Positions 45,090 through 54,100 of a DNA stretch of 64,000 bases are shown here, in pieces. Under the pieces are notes generated by a model. That model did no database searches, was not told the DNA's origin, and saw only the letters and a list, made by a program, of their open reading frames with translations. Origin of the DNA: JACJYM01 sp965230495. GTDB taxonomy: Bacteria > Bacteroidota > Bacteroidia > Chitinophagales > Saprospiraceae. The stretch lies in assembly GCA_965230495.1 (NCBI GenBank), contig OZ246004.1, positions 2,480,001 through 2,544,000 of the forward strand, given 5' to 3'. Position numbers and translations under genes: made by a program. Numbering within the stretch: the stretch's first letter is position 1; every line of letters begins with the position of its first letter.

Positions 45090-47531
45090 ATGAACAATCT
45101 GATTTTATGGGTAAGTTTGTTGATGTTTTCGAATCTTATCTCCCCCACTTCTGATAAGATCCAAAAAAATGACCATCTTCAAGCTACCGCTAAGTGCATT
45201 CATTCTATTCATATCAATTGGCCCAAAGACACTACTTTCAATTATTGTCCTTTAGATTCAGAATTTGAAACACCCACTTGGACAGGTTCCATTTGTGATG
45301 AAGTGAATTATTCTGTTGAAATAGAAGAAGATCTAACAGCAAACGATATCTGTCGAAAACTAATCTACCATTGGAAAGTCACTGAAGAATGTTTATATGA
45401 TCCAACAAATCCAGATTGGAATGGGGAGGGATTACATGAACATACTCAAATTATATTGATAGATATAGAAAGCAGACCCATATTGACATATTGTGAAGAT
45501 TTGGAGTTGGAGCCTGATGAAAATTGCGAAACTCTATTAACTTTCAAATATGCTGCAGAACATGAAGGATATGTTCATTGTCCAGATGAATTGGCGAGTT
45601 GGCTAATACTGATAGACCTATGGGCAGATGGAACTATTGACCGCGAATACTCTTCATATGTATCGGAAACCGATGACCAATGGGATGATTCGAATAACAA
45701 TGGAATTCCTGACAAGTATCTACCAAGAACACATTATGGTTCCATTGAAGAACTAGTGCTTGACGATTTTATTTATGGTTCTCTATCATTACACAAAATT
45801 GAGGTATATGCTTTTGATGCCTGCAAGAATCGTGGGAGGTGCAAATTCGATGTTTGGATCAGAGACAAAGCAGCACCCTCTATTAATCTAATAGATTCAA
45901 GTGAAATAATATTATCGCTAAATGTGTATGAGCAAACTTTTGCTAAAGAATTTGATTCAAACTCCTATGATAATTGCACGGATGAATTGTATTATACTTT
46001 TGACGGATTAAAACCTCATATCACTGATACTATTATTCAAAATAGACTTCTTAATTCTTCCGTCTCTCATTTTTTCAATGAAGGAGGATTTGTAGATTGG
46101 AATGGGGATGGTGGAACTTATCCAAAACCAAAAGCCAGTACTTTATCTGCTTTTAAAAATGAAGAGATACAACTATGGCACCCAGAATTGAATTCGTCTA
46201 GTATAGATTTTTCTTACCGTTGTTTTTATGGTAATGCTAGCATTTCAGTCTTTGATGATTTTCAAAATACTTCCAATGACACTGTGTATATTGAATTTGC
46301 AGATAGTCAATCTTGTTGTTGCTTTTTCCCTAATACTATTTTTGGAAATATTTATTCTCCCGATTCGATTCCAATGGAAAGTGGTATGATAACTCTTATA
46401 AGTTCATTGCCCGAAGGAAATAAGTTAACTTTTACTGATATTAATGGCGAATACGTTATTCATCATACCAATGAAAATGATGTTCGATTTGATATTAAAT
46501 ATTTAAATGACGTTGATATGAAGGCTGTTAATATTTTTGACCTTCATTTACTAAATAGATACTTACTCGGATCAACTCAGCTGGATACTTTTCAAACTTT
46601 TACGGCTGATTGTAATGGAGATATGTCTTTATCATTATTAGATATCGGTATAATGCAGGATCATATACTAGGTGTTGACATAACGCAAGATTCCCTTCAG
46701 TGGGAATTTGTTACATACCACTCTTCTCAAAATGACGCCTTTAAGTGGATTAAAGATGATAGCCTTATGCTAAATATACTCTCTCATATAGAAATCGATT
46801 GGATAGCATATCTAAAAGGCGACCTTAACTTCTCTGCAAGCTATAATTCTAAAACCCCCAGCTCCGAACCTTATGAACCTGATACCATAAAATTTATAAC
46901 CGAAAATATTAGGCTTAAAGCTGGAGAAGAGTATGACATAGAAATCATGGCTCATAGCGTAGACAATCTTTTAGGTTATCAATTTACACTTACCACATTG
47001 GGGGCAGATGTAATTTCCGTAAACACTTCTGATGATTCCGAATATCATCAACATAATGAGAATAGTATTAGTTTGCTGAACTTACAGGATTCAGTTCAAG
47101 ATATCACAAGTTCTTTAATCTTAACGCTAAAAATACGGTCAAACCATAATGGTTTTCTTTCCGATATATTATCACTAAATTCTGACGTAACAGAATCGCT
47201 TTTGTTCTCAAATGGAAAAAAATATCATCTGGATATAGATTTTCTAGAAACAAGTAATATTAATAACGTGATGTCCCAGTGGGATGTTCATTTGGATGTA
47301 AATCCTATCCAAAATAATCTGTTTCTTGATGTGAAGCTACCTGAGATAGGAACCGTGCATATTGAACTCTTAGATCTTAATGGGTCAATACTAATGAGCT
47401 CTCCAGTCGTAAGTAATGTAAATGAGTTGATTAAAGTATCTATAAACAGTGATTTGAAAAACGGCATGTACTTATGTAGGGTAACATATGAGGGATTTTC
47501 AAAAACGTTTAAAATCATTAAGATGGAATAG
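45090..47531 (+). CDS. T9SS-secreted protein with dockerin-like repeats
   Basis: The 813-residue protein has a signal segment (residues 1-17), then a Cys-containing beta-rich region with NWPKDTTFNYCP and DNNNGIPDK-like calcium loops. A Cna-B-like segment follows (IFGNIYSPDSIPMESG, DINGEYVIHH). Two dockerin-type helix-loop segments come next (VNIFDLHLLNRYLLG and DCNGDMSLSLLDIGIMQDHILG). It closes with a cohesin-like region and a T9SS type A domain (SVNEL to TFKIIKME region). The layout is typical of large Saprospiria surface proteins. No enzyme motif is seen. It starts 65 bp after the MNIO gene, but a functional link is not supported. Confidence 0.72.
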   Translation: MNNLILWVSLLMFSNLISPTSDKIQKNDHLQATAKCIHSIHINWPKDTTFNYCPLDSEFETPTWTGSICDEVNYSVEIEEDLTANDICRKLIYHWKVTEECLYDPTNPDWNGEGLHEHTQIILIDIESRPILTYCEDLELEPDENCETLLTFKYAAEHEGYVHCPDELASWLILIDLWADGTIDREYSSYVSETDDQWDDSNNNGIPDKYLPRTHYGSIEELVLDDFIYGSLSLHKIEVYAFDACKNRGRCKFDVWIRDKAAPSINLIDSSEIILSLNVYEQTFAKEFDSNSYDNCTDELYYTFDGLKPHITDTIIQNRLLNSSVSHFFNEGGFVDWNGDGGTYPKPKASTLSAFKNEEIQLWHPELNSSSIDFSYRCFYGNASISVFDDFQNTSNDTVYIEFADSQSCCCFFPNTIFGNIYSPDSIPMESGMITLISSLPEGNKLTFTDINGEYVIHHTNENDVRFDIKYLNDVDMKAVNIFDLHLLNRYLLGSTQLDTFQTFTADCNGDMSLSLLDIGIMQDHILGVDITQDSLQWEFVTYHSSQNDAFKWIKDDSLMLNILSHIEIDWIAYLKGDLNFSASYNSKTPSSEPYEPDTIKFITENIRLKAGEEYDIEIMAHSVDNLLGYQFTLTTLGADVISVNTSDDSEYHQHNENSISLLNLQDSVQDITSSLILTLKIRSNHNGFLSDILSLNSDVTESLLFSNGKKYHLDIDFLETSNINNVMSQWDVHLDVNPIQNNLFLDVKLPEIGTVHIELLDLNGSILMSSPVVSNVNELIKVSINSDLKNGMYLCRVTYEGFSKTFKIIKME

Positions 47532-47539
47532 TATGCTAT

Positions 47540-48361
47540 TTACCAACCCTTAGGTTCAGATATTTTAGGACATCGTATATCTCCAAAATATTTCATAAGA
47601 CTGACGCCAAAAAAGTTATAGACATCATTGTCATTGGCATTACCCCTTTGTCGTCCTTCTTCTCCTAACCCATCTAACAGTGAGCGATCATATAGTTCTT
47701 CCGCCACAGGTCCTCTATTAAGAAGAACAGCTTGGCCGTTAGGAAATACTGTGCTAACATCATCCAAATAATCAGTAAATAGCCTTCGAGTAGTAAATTC
47801 TACATTAATACTCCAATCTCTGTTTATATCCCATTTCAATCCAATTCCTAACACTATTCCACCACTGAACAAGTGATATTCATCTCCTATTTCCTGGCCT
47901 TCGGTGCCCAGTGGCTGTAAATCATGACTTTCTCCATCAAGCTCTGCTCTTGGGTTGAAACTAAATACATTAAAACCTACTAATGTATAGGGAGTCCAAT
48001 AAGCATCAGTACTACCATGCTCATATTTGAAAAAATTGAATTCTAGTACACCTGTAAGATCAAAAATTCTTGATTTAAAACTAAGGTTCCTATTAAACTC
48101 AAAGTTGTTATTACTCAATGAATCCGCAGCCCCTACATTTGCAAAACTGATGGTTCCTCTTAAACTGAGACGTTCATCAAAATTATACCTTGTATTGAAG
48201 CCAAGAGCAAGTCCCGGCTTTTTAGGTGCAAGAGAGGTATTAAGGTCGCCATAATAAAAACTTGTACCTATCCATCCTCCTATTTCCCAGCCTTGCTGAG
48301 CAAGAAGAGAGGAACTCAATGAACAAACCAATACGAAAACAAATATCTTTTTCAAAAGCAT
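47540..48361 (-). CDS. Outer-membrane beta-barrel protein, DUF6089 family
   Basis: The 273-residue protein has a signal peptide (to LLAQ) and then QGWEIGGWIGTSFYYGDLN, the DUF6089 start, followed by alternating strands (LGFNTRYNFDERLSLRGTISFA, LTGVLEFNFFKYE, GLKWDINRDWSINVEF) and a terminal YNFFGVSLMKYFG segment. It is thought to be a structural outer-membrane barrel. ATG at 48361 is preferred to an in-frame TTG at 48364. A TATCTTTG promoter box lies 17 bp upstream. It is convergent with the T9SS gene. Confidence 0.8.
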   Translation of the reverse strand: MLLKKIFVFVLVCSLSSSLLAQQGWEIGGWIGTSFYYGDLNTSLAPKKPGLALGFNTRYNFDERLSLRGTISFANVGAADSLSNNNFEFNRNLSFKSRIFDLTGVLEFNFFKYEHGSTDAYWTPYTLVGFNVFSFNPRAELDGESHDLQPLGTEGQEIGDEYHLFSGGIVLGIGLKWDINRDWSINVEFTTRRLFTDYLDDVSTVFPNGQAVLLNRGPVAEELYDRSLLDGLGEEGRQRGNANDNDVYNFFGVSLMKYFGDIRCPKISEPKGW

Positions 48362-48377
48362 CAATCTAAATAAGGTG

Positions 48378-48385
48378 CAAAGATA
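48378..48385 (-). promoter_or_regulatory. -7 box TATCTTTG for DUF6089 gene
   Basis: TATCTTTG on the minus strand followed by GCACC is a consensus -7 element 17 bp before the ATG. The same TATCTTTGCACC string is found in front of nqrA. Confidence 0.55.
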
Positions 48386-48593
48386 AAACTATTATAGAGT
48401 TAGTTTTAATTATTGAATTGACATACTTAACGTATCAAATGATTATTTGGTATCTCACAAATATTAATTAACTAATTCCTATTGTTCTGACAAGTAAATG
48501 GAGGGAGTCTTTGAAAAGGTTCTTAAAAAAACAATAGACTAACAAAGCGACCAACCATACACAGTTGATCGTTTTGCTAGATATATTTCAGCT

Positions 48594-49505
48594 CTATTTA
48601 GCTTTTTCAGGATTCAGTAGATCATAAAACTGATCTAATTTGGGAAGGATTATAATCTTCGTTTTTCTATTGGTAGATCTTCCTTCTTTGGTATCATTGC
48701 TTGCAGAAGCGTTATACTCGCCCCTTCCTGCAGCTATCAAATTATTGGGATTGACACCATATTCCTTTTGTAACAATCTTACTACCGAAGTAGCTCTTTT
48801 AACACTCAAATCCCAATTATCACTTACACAATCATTGCTAATTGGAACATTATCTGTATGTCCTTCTACCATAACTTCAAGGTTGGGATTAGCTTCGATT
48901 ATCTTCGCGATTTTGCCCAATACTTCTTTGGCTCTTGATGTCAAATTAGAACTTCCCGATTTGTACAACATCTTGTCCGAAAGACTTACAAAGACAACTG
49001 TCTTGTCCACCTTTATATCAATATCGCCATCAGATAAGCCGTCTTGAAGAACAGACTTCAGGTTAACTGCCAGAGCCAGGTTCAAAGAATCGGCCTTTGT
49101 CCTCGCAGCTTGGAGCATTTGGATATACTGGTCTTTTTTCTCCAATTGAGACAAAGTCTTGCTAATGTTTTCGTTCGCCTCTTTTGACAATACCGCCAAG
49201 TCTCCTACTTGTTCCAATTGTTTTGACGTCATTACCCTGTAGTCTTCGACCTGAGTTTTCAAAGTAGTAATCTGCTCATCTTTCATCTGGATATCATTCT
49301 TAAGATTATCCATCTCTCTCTGCCTGACTTCATTTGCATCTGTGTAACTTTTAAGATCTTCATTGCACTTGTCCAATTTTTTATTGGTGTTCGTCAACTT
49401 AGTGTTCAGATCTGATTGCATCTGATTAAATCTTTTCTTACTTACGCAAGAATTCATAAAAACAAGGGTAAATACAGCTAATAGTACCGAATTTGTAAAT
49501 TTCAT
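48594..49505 (-). CDS. OmpA-family lipoprotein with coiled coil
   Basis: A lipoprotein signal (VFTLVFMNSC; Cys20) precedes a long coiled coil (about residues 25-140) and a C-terminal OmpA peptidoglycan-binding domain (VEGHTDNVPISN, LSVKRATSVVRLLQ, GRGEYNAS, NRKTKIIILP). It probably ties the outer membrane to peptidoglycan, as Pal and MotB-type domains do. The pattern resembles the flagellar-motor-type OmpA lipoproteins of Bacteroidota. Monocistronic. Confidence 0.88.
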   Translation of the reverse strand: MKFTNSVLLAVFTLVFMNSCVSKKRFNQMQSDLNTKLTNTNKKLDKCNEDLKSYTDANEVRQREMDNLKNDIQMKDEQITTLKTQVEDYRVMTSKQLEQVGDLAVLSKEANENISKTLSQLEKKDQYIQMLQAARTKADSLNLALAVNLKSVLQDGLSDGDIDIKVDKTVVFVSLSDKMLYKSGSSNLTSRAKEVLGKIAKIIEANPNLEVMVEGHTDNVPISNDCVSDNWDLSVKRATSVVRLLQKEYGVNPNNLIAAGRGEYNASASNDTKEGRSTNRKTKIIILPKLDQFYDLLNPEKAK

Positions 49506-49615
49506 ACTCTAAGTTTTTTGGTCAATAATTTAAACTATACTCATCATCTCAGTTCTTAGAATTGAGACTTTATTTGATTGCAACCTTAACGAATGAATGT
49601 TGGTACAATTTTAAT

Positions 49616-49640
49616 AAAAAAAGCCTGCAAAACTGCAGGC
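49616..49640 (-). terminator. Intrinsic terminator, copy 1 of a 48-bp repeat
   Basis: GCCTGCA/TGCAGGC stem with an AAAC/GTTT loop is followed by seven T on the minus strand, 31 bases past the stop at 49671. Confidence 0.88.
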
Positions 49641-49664
49641 TCCTAAATTATTTATTCAATTAAT
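49617..49664. repeat. 48-bp direct repeat, copy 1
   Basis: This 48-bp stretch, containing the GCCTGCA terminator and an AT-rich flank, is identical to 52710-52757. The two copies bracket the two damaged lipoprotein genes. Confidence 0.9.
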
Positions 49665-49670
49665 TTTTCC

Positions 49671-50303
49671 CTATTCTACTATAAATCCAAAAGTTCCTGT
49701 CCACTCCCATGCCAACCCTCCTCTTCCGTATATACCTGTACTGTTCTTAGAAGAAAAATCTGTATAATTATCAAAATAGATATCCTTATCTATATGTAAC
49801 AACTCATCCACAAACAAATCACGATGGGCATCTCCACTCTCGATCATCGTGCAGGGATAATATTTAAAAGTCGGACACTTCCCTTCAAAGGTGATACTGT
49901 TAGCTTCTTCATTTTCTTCTTCAAATCCTCCAGCCTCATTATCCCCATATATATCCGTCTGCTGGAATATATATCTGCCTTTCTCTTTTAGCACTAGTTG
50001 TATCTCAAATATATAATTACCCTCCTCATATGTACTCTTGCTATCTATAAAATCCGCCAGTCTACTCGAATATTCATAATCCGGTTCGTGCTTATCAGCT
50101 ATGATCCATTCATTAACCCGATATCCCGCATCCCAATTCGTACCCTCATAGAATCTCCATAAAAGGGTCGCCGGTTTAAATGGAAAATGTTCTATCTTGA
50201 ACGTCTCTTCTGTATTCAGATCATAGATGGAGTCCGAAAAGTTACTGCTAAATACGATCGTATCTCCTACCTGATACTTTAACTTATGAGGCGTCACCGT
50301 CAC
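49671..50303 (-). CDS. Unknown protein, probable lipoprotein with disrupted 5' end
   Basis: The annotated frame starts at GTG 50303, but the same frame stays open upstream to about 50418 and reads SCGGESAEEKFKREC without any start codon. ATG at about 50411 opens a different frame (MKKYMFF) across a run of six T (50393-50398), ending in a stop. One extra T in the run would join MKKYMFFSCGG to this protein, giving a very short leader, so a larger loss in the signal peptide is also possible. The 210-residue product has no recognised domain. It lies downstream of a similarly broken zincin-like lipoprotein gene. Confidence 0.55.
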   Translation of the reverse strand: MTVTPHKLKYQVGDTIVFSSNFSDSIYDLNTEETFKIEHFPFKPATLLWRFYEGTNWDAGYRVNEWIIADKHEPDYEYSSRLADFIDSKSTYEEGNYIFEIQLVLKEKGRYIFQQTDIYGDNEAGGFEEENEEANSITFEGKCPTFKYYPCTMIESGDAHRDLFVDELLHIDKDIYFDNYTDFSSKNSTGIYGRGGLAWEWTGTFGFIVE

Positions 50304-50429
50304 AGGTATTTTGAGATAATGACTACCTCCATAATTAAGCTCATAAGGACATTCTCTCTTAAACTTCTCCTCTGCACTTTCTCCGCCACAAGAAAAAACA
50401 TGTACTTCTTCATATTCAAAGTTTTAAGA

Positions 50430-50456
50430 AGTTGGAAGACATGGTGTCCTCCAACT
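50430..50456 (-). terminator. Hairpin between the two damaged genes
   Basis: AGTTGGA and GACA pair with TGTC and TCCAACT around a three-base loop, with one mismatch. On the minus strand TTCTTAAAAC follows. Possible terminator of the zincin-like gene. Confidence 0.45.
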
Positions 50457-50470
50457 CCAAATTTAGTTTA

Positions 50471-52468
50471 TCAATTAAATACATCGTATCCATCTACAAA
50501 CGTATTATACGCCGGTGCTGTATTAGGTGTGTCAGAAAGGCTCAATATCCTCAATCTATCCCTAAATACTCTTATATCGTTGACATTCTGATTTAAAGCA
50601 CCAAATATCATACCGGGGGTAAATCCTGATATATTGTCTGTCACGCTTGTGCCAGTATTAGGATCTATCACCAAATCTACATTTGTATCTCCCAAGTCGA
50701 ACATTAACCCTGCCGGTATAAAATTTTCTACCCATTCTGAATTTTCACCTCCCCTGGCCGTAAAACCATATCTATTACCCATGAAGAAACCTATTGCTTC
50801 TCCCAAAGCCACACGCCCGGGGTCCGAACCAGAATTAAAATCCCCAAACGACCCATAGCCAAAATTAGCAATAATATGTTTTCTATACGGTACCCAGTAG
50901 GACTCTCCCACTAATTCGTAATGGGATGCATGTCCTAACTCGTGATGTGCCGTTCCATTAAAAGCTCTTGCTCTTTCACCAGGTCCATACTGATTGATCA
51001 CGTCAGGAAGTACTGACTGTATCAAAAAGGTAGGAAGCGGAATACCTATCGCATCGAAGAATGGAAATGTCAGATTAAAATTAGTACTTTGTAGCATAGG
51101 GGCGGAAGAAGCTCCATCATTGGCCCGTACCAGATAGTTAAGCCCTTTTCTGGGTAATGGAATACCATCGGCACCTGCACTGTTTCTATAAACATTGGTC
51201 GTATTCATGGTATGGGCACAGGCCCAGTAGAGTCTCGCCCTGCCTTCGTTATCCGTCACTCCATCTCCATACTGTACTGTGATATTATTGTACGGAGGGG
51301 ATTTAAACCTATCTACGTAGTCCGCTACTGTGCGTAAAGCCAACCAATGCTTAATCGATCGAACCTTTACATTTTTATTCTTAAATCTCACCCACATCCA
51401 TACGCTGCCATAATGATTGTCCCACACGTACCAGCATCCATTATCATCTGTATAGGCGATATCACTGGTAAACCATGTATCCTTTACCTTTACCTGAACC
51501 CTTTGGACCGCCTCATGATTAAATAAATCATTTTCTACTTGCACACATCCTGCCGGATGGCGTCTGTTGGTAGGTATAGGACAACCACAACCATTTAGTG
51601 TGGGAGGTGGCGGTGGCACAAAAGTGGTACATGATATCAAAACTTGTGTTTCATTGGTCTCTGTAAATCCTTCATAGTCGTCACAGGTCTCACCAGGTAG
51701 CAACTCCACGATAAACTCTTCTTCTTCAGTATCAAAATTTCCGTACTGATCTTCTATTTTAGTGTACTCAGTACATTTACAATATTCAGTTGTCGGCGGT
51801 GGCGGTGGTGGAGGTGGTGGAAACACAGCCAAACACTTCGGCCAATCAGGATGTGCAGGAGTACATGGAGGTTCCTCTTCAAAATCACATGGACTCTCAT
51901 CACAATCTTCCCATCCTAATTCACAACAAGGGTAATTGCTACATGCCGGAGTACAATTGTCTTTATTAATGGGATGATTAGGGTCCTCTTCTTCCGTAGG
52001 ATAGGACCACTCCGGATGAGGTGAAGTATTGCCATCATATTCTTCACCTACCTGATAAAAGGCCACTTCAGTCAAGTAACTATCATAAGGCGGAATAAAA
52101 AGTTCTTCGATAACCTGGTTGGGTACACCCGGTAGTGATATATCTACCGGAACAGAGGCATACTGATAGGTATACAAGCTATCGGAAACTGCCGGATCTA
52201 TGTACTTCTCTCCAGCTTCTAAAATTTCATACTCAAGCGGAAAATCAAAAAGAGCTACATTCGTGTCCGTCTCCCAATCTTCCAATAAGACCAAGTGTTC
52301 TTGGCTTGATGGCAAAAATTTTACATACTTGTGCGTGGCATCAAGTATGATGGAACTCTTAGTATATAGATTTCCAAAAGCAGATCTCATATTGGTCAGT
52401 GCGTAGGGATTATTCCTTTTTCTTCCCAATAACATGTATTGTCTCTCCGGCGATTCGGAATTAATCAC
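50471..52468 (-). CDS. Zincin-like metalloprotease lipoprotein, N-terminus frameshifted
   Basis: The 665-residue frame contains HHELGHASH (HExxH zinc-protease motif) at about residue 530 with a downstream EAIGFFMG, a Cys-rich domain with CTPAHPDWPKC repeats, and two polyproline runs (nine and five Pro). A carboxypeptidase-regulatory-like segment (VQRVQVKVKDTWFTS) follows. The start at 52468 is only the first ATG in this frame: the frame is open upstream to 52540 without a start. The missing lipoprotein signal lies in another frame at 52465-52611. Adding one base in the AAAA run at 52519-52522 (minus strand) joins them. The cause may be mutation or assembly error. Confidence 0.7.
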   Translation of the reverse strand: MINSESPERQYMLLGRKRNNPYALTNMRSAFGNLYTKSSIILDATHKYVKFLPSSQEHLVLLEDWETDTNVALFDFPLEYEILEAGEKYIDPAVSDSLYTYQYASVPVDISLPGVPNQVIEELFIPPYDSYLTEVAFYQVGEEYDGNTSPHPEWSYPTEEEDPNHPINKDNCTPACSNYPCCELGWEDCDESPCDFEEEPPCTPAHPDWPKCLAVFPPPPPPPPPTTEYCKCTEYTKIEDQYGNFDTEEEEFIVELLPGETCDDYEGFTETNETQVLISCTTFVPPPPPTLNGCGCPIPTNRRHPAGCVQVENDLFNHEAVQRVQVKVKDTWFTSDIAYTDDNGCWYVWDNHYGSVWMWVRFKNKNVKVRSIKHWLALRTVADYVDRFKSPPYNNITVQYGDGVTDNEGRARLYWACAHTMNTTNVYRNSAGADGIPLPRKGLNYLVRANDGASSAPMLQSTNFNLTFPFFDAIGIPLPTFLIQSVLPDVINQYGPGERARAFNGTAHHELGHASHYELVGESYWVPYRKHIIANFGYGSFGDFNSGSDPGRVALGEAIGFFMGNRYGFTARGGENSEWVENFIPAGLMFDLGDTNVDLVIDPNTGTSVTDNISGFTPGMIFGALNQNVNDIRVFRDRLRILSLSDTPNTAPAYNTFVDGYDVFN

Positions 52469-52611
52469 TCTTGGTCCATCCGTAGCAGATGATCTATAAA
52501 TGGTAGGTTTTTCGACGGTTTTGATATTGCTATGTCCTCAAATCCATCTGAACAAGAGTAAAATACTAAAAAAATAAAAATCAAACTAAATAATACTTTT
52601 AGTGCTTTCAT
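52465..52611 (-). pseudogene. Detached lipoprotein signal fragment of the zincin-like gene
   Basis: ATG at 52611 encodes MKALKVLF then a hydrophobic run and a lipobox-like Cys (VFYSC) before DGFEDIAISK, then leaves frame and stops at 52465. The next frame continues with TVEKPTIYRSS and the zincin-like body. One base inserted into the four-base homopolymer restores a continuous protein of about 713 residues. Confidence 0.7.
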
Positions 52612-52708
52612 AATGGTGTTTTATTAGTTAAATAATATGTGTTGGTTTAATGAGTTATTCAAAGGTACTGAAATAACATAAAAAACGTCAATCTTATTGT
52701 TCACAAAA

Positions 52709-52733
52709 CAAAAAAGCCTGCAAAACTGCAGGC
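52709..52733 (-). terminator. Intrinsic terminator of the nqr operon, copy 2 of the 48-bp repeat
   Basis: GCCTGCA/TGCAGGC stem followed by a six-T run on the minus strand, 31 bases past the nqrF stop. Confidence 0.88.
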
Positions 52734-52757
52734 TCCTAAATTATTTATTCAATTAAT
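52710..52757. repeat. 48-bp direct repeat, copy 2
   Basis: It is identical to 49617-49664 over 48 bases, including the AT-rich side that carries no obvious function. This copy lies directly after nqrF. Confidence 0.9.
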
Positions 52758-52763
52758 ATTTTT

Positions 52764-54083
52764 TTATCCCCCAAAATCATCAAAAGCTACATTCTCCTCA
52801 GGAATACCCCAATCATCAGCCATTTTAATTACACACTGATTCATAATGGGTGGTCCACAGAAATACAATTCTAATTCCTCTGGAGCATCATGCTTGCTCA
52901 AAAATTCATCAATCACTACCTGATGGACATATCCCTTGAATCCATCTCCCTCAGGATCATCTAAATCTTTTTTAAGTGTCCAATTATCCTCAGGTAAAGG
53001 ATTGTCCAAAGCCACAGCAAATCTGAAATTAGGAAATTGTTTTTCTATTTCTCTAAATTCCTCGACATAAAATAATTCTTGTTTTGTTCTACCACCATAA
53101 AAGAAAGTTACTTTTCTACCTGTCTTCAAGGTGTGAAATAAGTGATACAAATGAGACCTCATAGGTGCCATACCAGCACCACCACCTATATAAAGCATTT
53201 CAGCCTCAGTATCCTTAATAAAAAACTCACCATAAGGGCCAGAAATAGTTACTTTGTCTCCTGGTTTTGCATTAAATATATAAGATGAGCATATACCCGG
53301 ATTAACATCCATCCATCCTCCTTTAGCTCTATCAAAAGGTGGTGTGGCAATTCTAATTGTTAATGAAACAATATTCCCTTCTGCCGGGTGATTGGACATC
53401 GAATAAGCTCTAAAGATTTCTTCATCATTGACCATCTTCAGATCCCACATATTAAATTTATCCCAATCCTTTTGGAATTTATCCGGACTGTCATGGTATT
53501 TCGGGTGGGCAGTAATATCCATATCTTTATAGTCTACTACCGTAGGAGGTACATCTATCTGAATATATCCACCTGCCTGAAAGTCAAGGTTCTCACCTTC
53601 CGGAAGCTTTACTATAAATTCTTTAATAAAAGTCGCGACATTATAGTTTGAAATCACCTCGCATTCCCACTTCTTGATTCCAAAAACTTCTTCCGGCACT
53701 CCTATTTTCATGTCATTTCTCACTTTTACCTGACATGCCAACCGCATTCCTTCCGCAGCTTCCTTTCTTGTTAAGTGATTCATTTCTGTAGGCAGTACGT
53801 CTCCTCCTCCTTCATACACGTGACACTCACACATCGCACAGGTACCACCACCTCCACATGCAGATGGTAAGAATACCTTGTTATCTCCTAAAGCAGATAG
53901 TAATGAAGTACCTGGCTCTACCAGCATAGGATTTTCGTCATCACCATTTACAAAAAGCTTTACCTGACCTTGAGGAACTAATTTTTTTCTAGCATAAATC
54001 AACATGAATGAGAGTAATAATATTACTCCGCAGAAAACTACTAGTGACCAAATAATCGTCCAATAAGCAAATAAACTTATCAT
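52764..54083 (-). CDS. nqrF: Na+-translocating NADH:quinone reductase subunit F
   Basis: NqrF is the NADH-oxidising entry point of the sodium pump. A single N-terminal helix (about 8-30) anchors it. The 2Fe-2S ferredoxin domain has Cys at residues 76, 82, 85 and 117 (SACGGGGTCAMC). FAD binding is marked by RAYSMSNHP and NADH binding by GGGAGMAPMRSH and YFCGPPIMN. Last gene of the operon, followed by a terminator. Length 439 is slightly longer than typical proteobacterial forms. Confidence 0.97.
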   Translation of the reverse strand: MISLFAYWTIIWSLVVFCGVILLLSFMLIYARKKLVPQGQVKLFVNGDDENPMLVEPGTSLLSALGDNKVFLPSACGGGGTCAMCECHVYEGGGDVLPTEMNHLTRKEAAEGMRLACQVKVRNDMKIGVPEEVFGIKKWECEVISNYNVATFIKEFIVKLPEGENLDFQAGGYIQIDVPPTVVDYKDMDITAHPKYHDSPDKFQKDWDKFNMWDLKMVNDEEIFRAYSMSNHPAEGNIVSLTIRIATPPFDRAKGGWMDVNPGICSSYIFNAKPGDKVTISGPYGEFFIKDTEAEMLYIGGGAGMAPMRSHLYHLFHTLKTGRKVTFFYGGRTKQELFYVEEFREIEKQFPNFRFAVALDNPLPEDNWTLKKDLDDPEGDGFKGYVHQVVIDEFLSKHDAPEELELYFCGPPIMNQCVIKMADDWGIPEENVAFDDFGG

Positions 54084-54100
54084 TATTTATTATTTAATTT

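Noticed and set aside
50393..52522. Phase variation of the two damaged lipoprotein genes by homopolymer slippage
   Set aside because: The tracts are only six and four bases, short for phase variation; mutation or sequence error is as likely, so only the frameshifts are reported.
49617..52757. A transposon or integron between the 48-bp repeats
   Set aside because: No transposase, integrase or terminal inverted repeat is present; the repeats are terminators.
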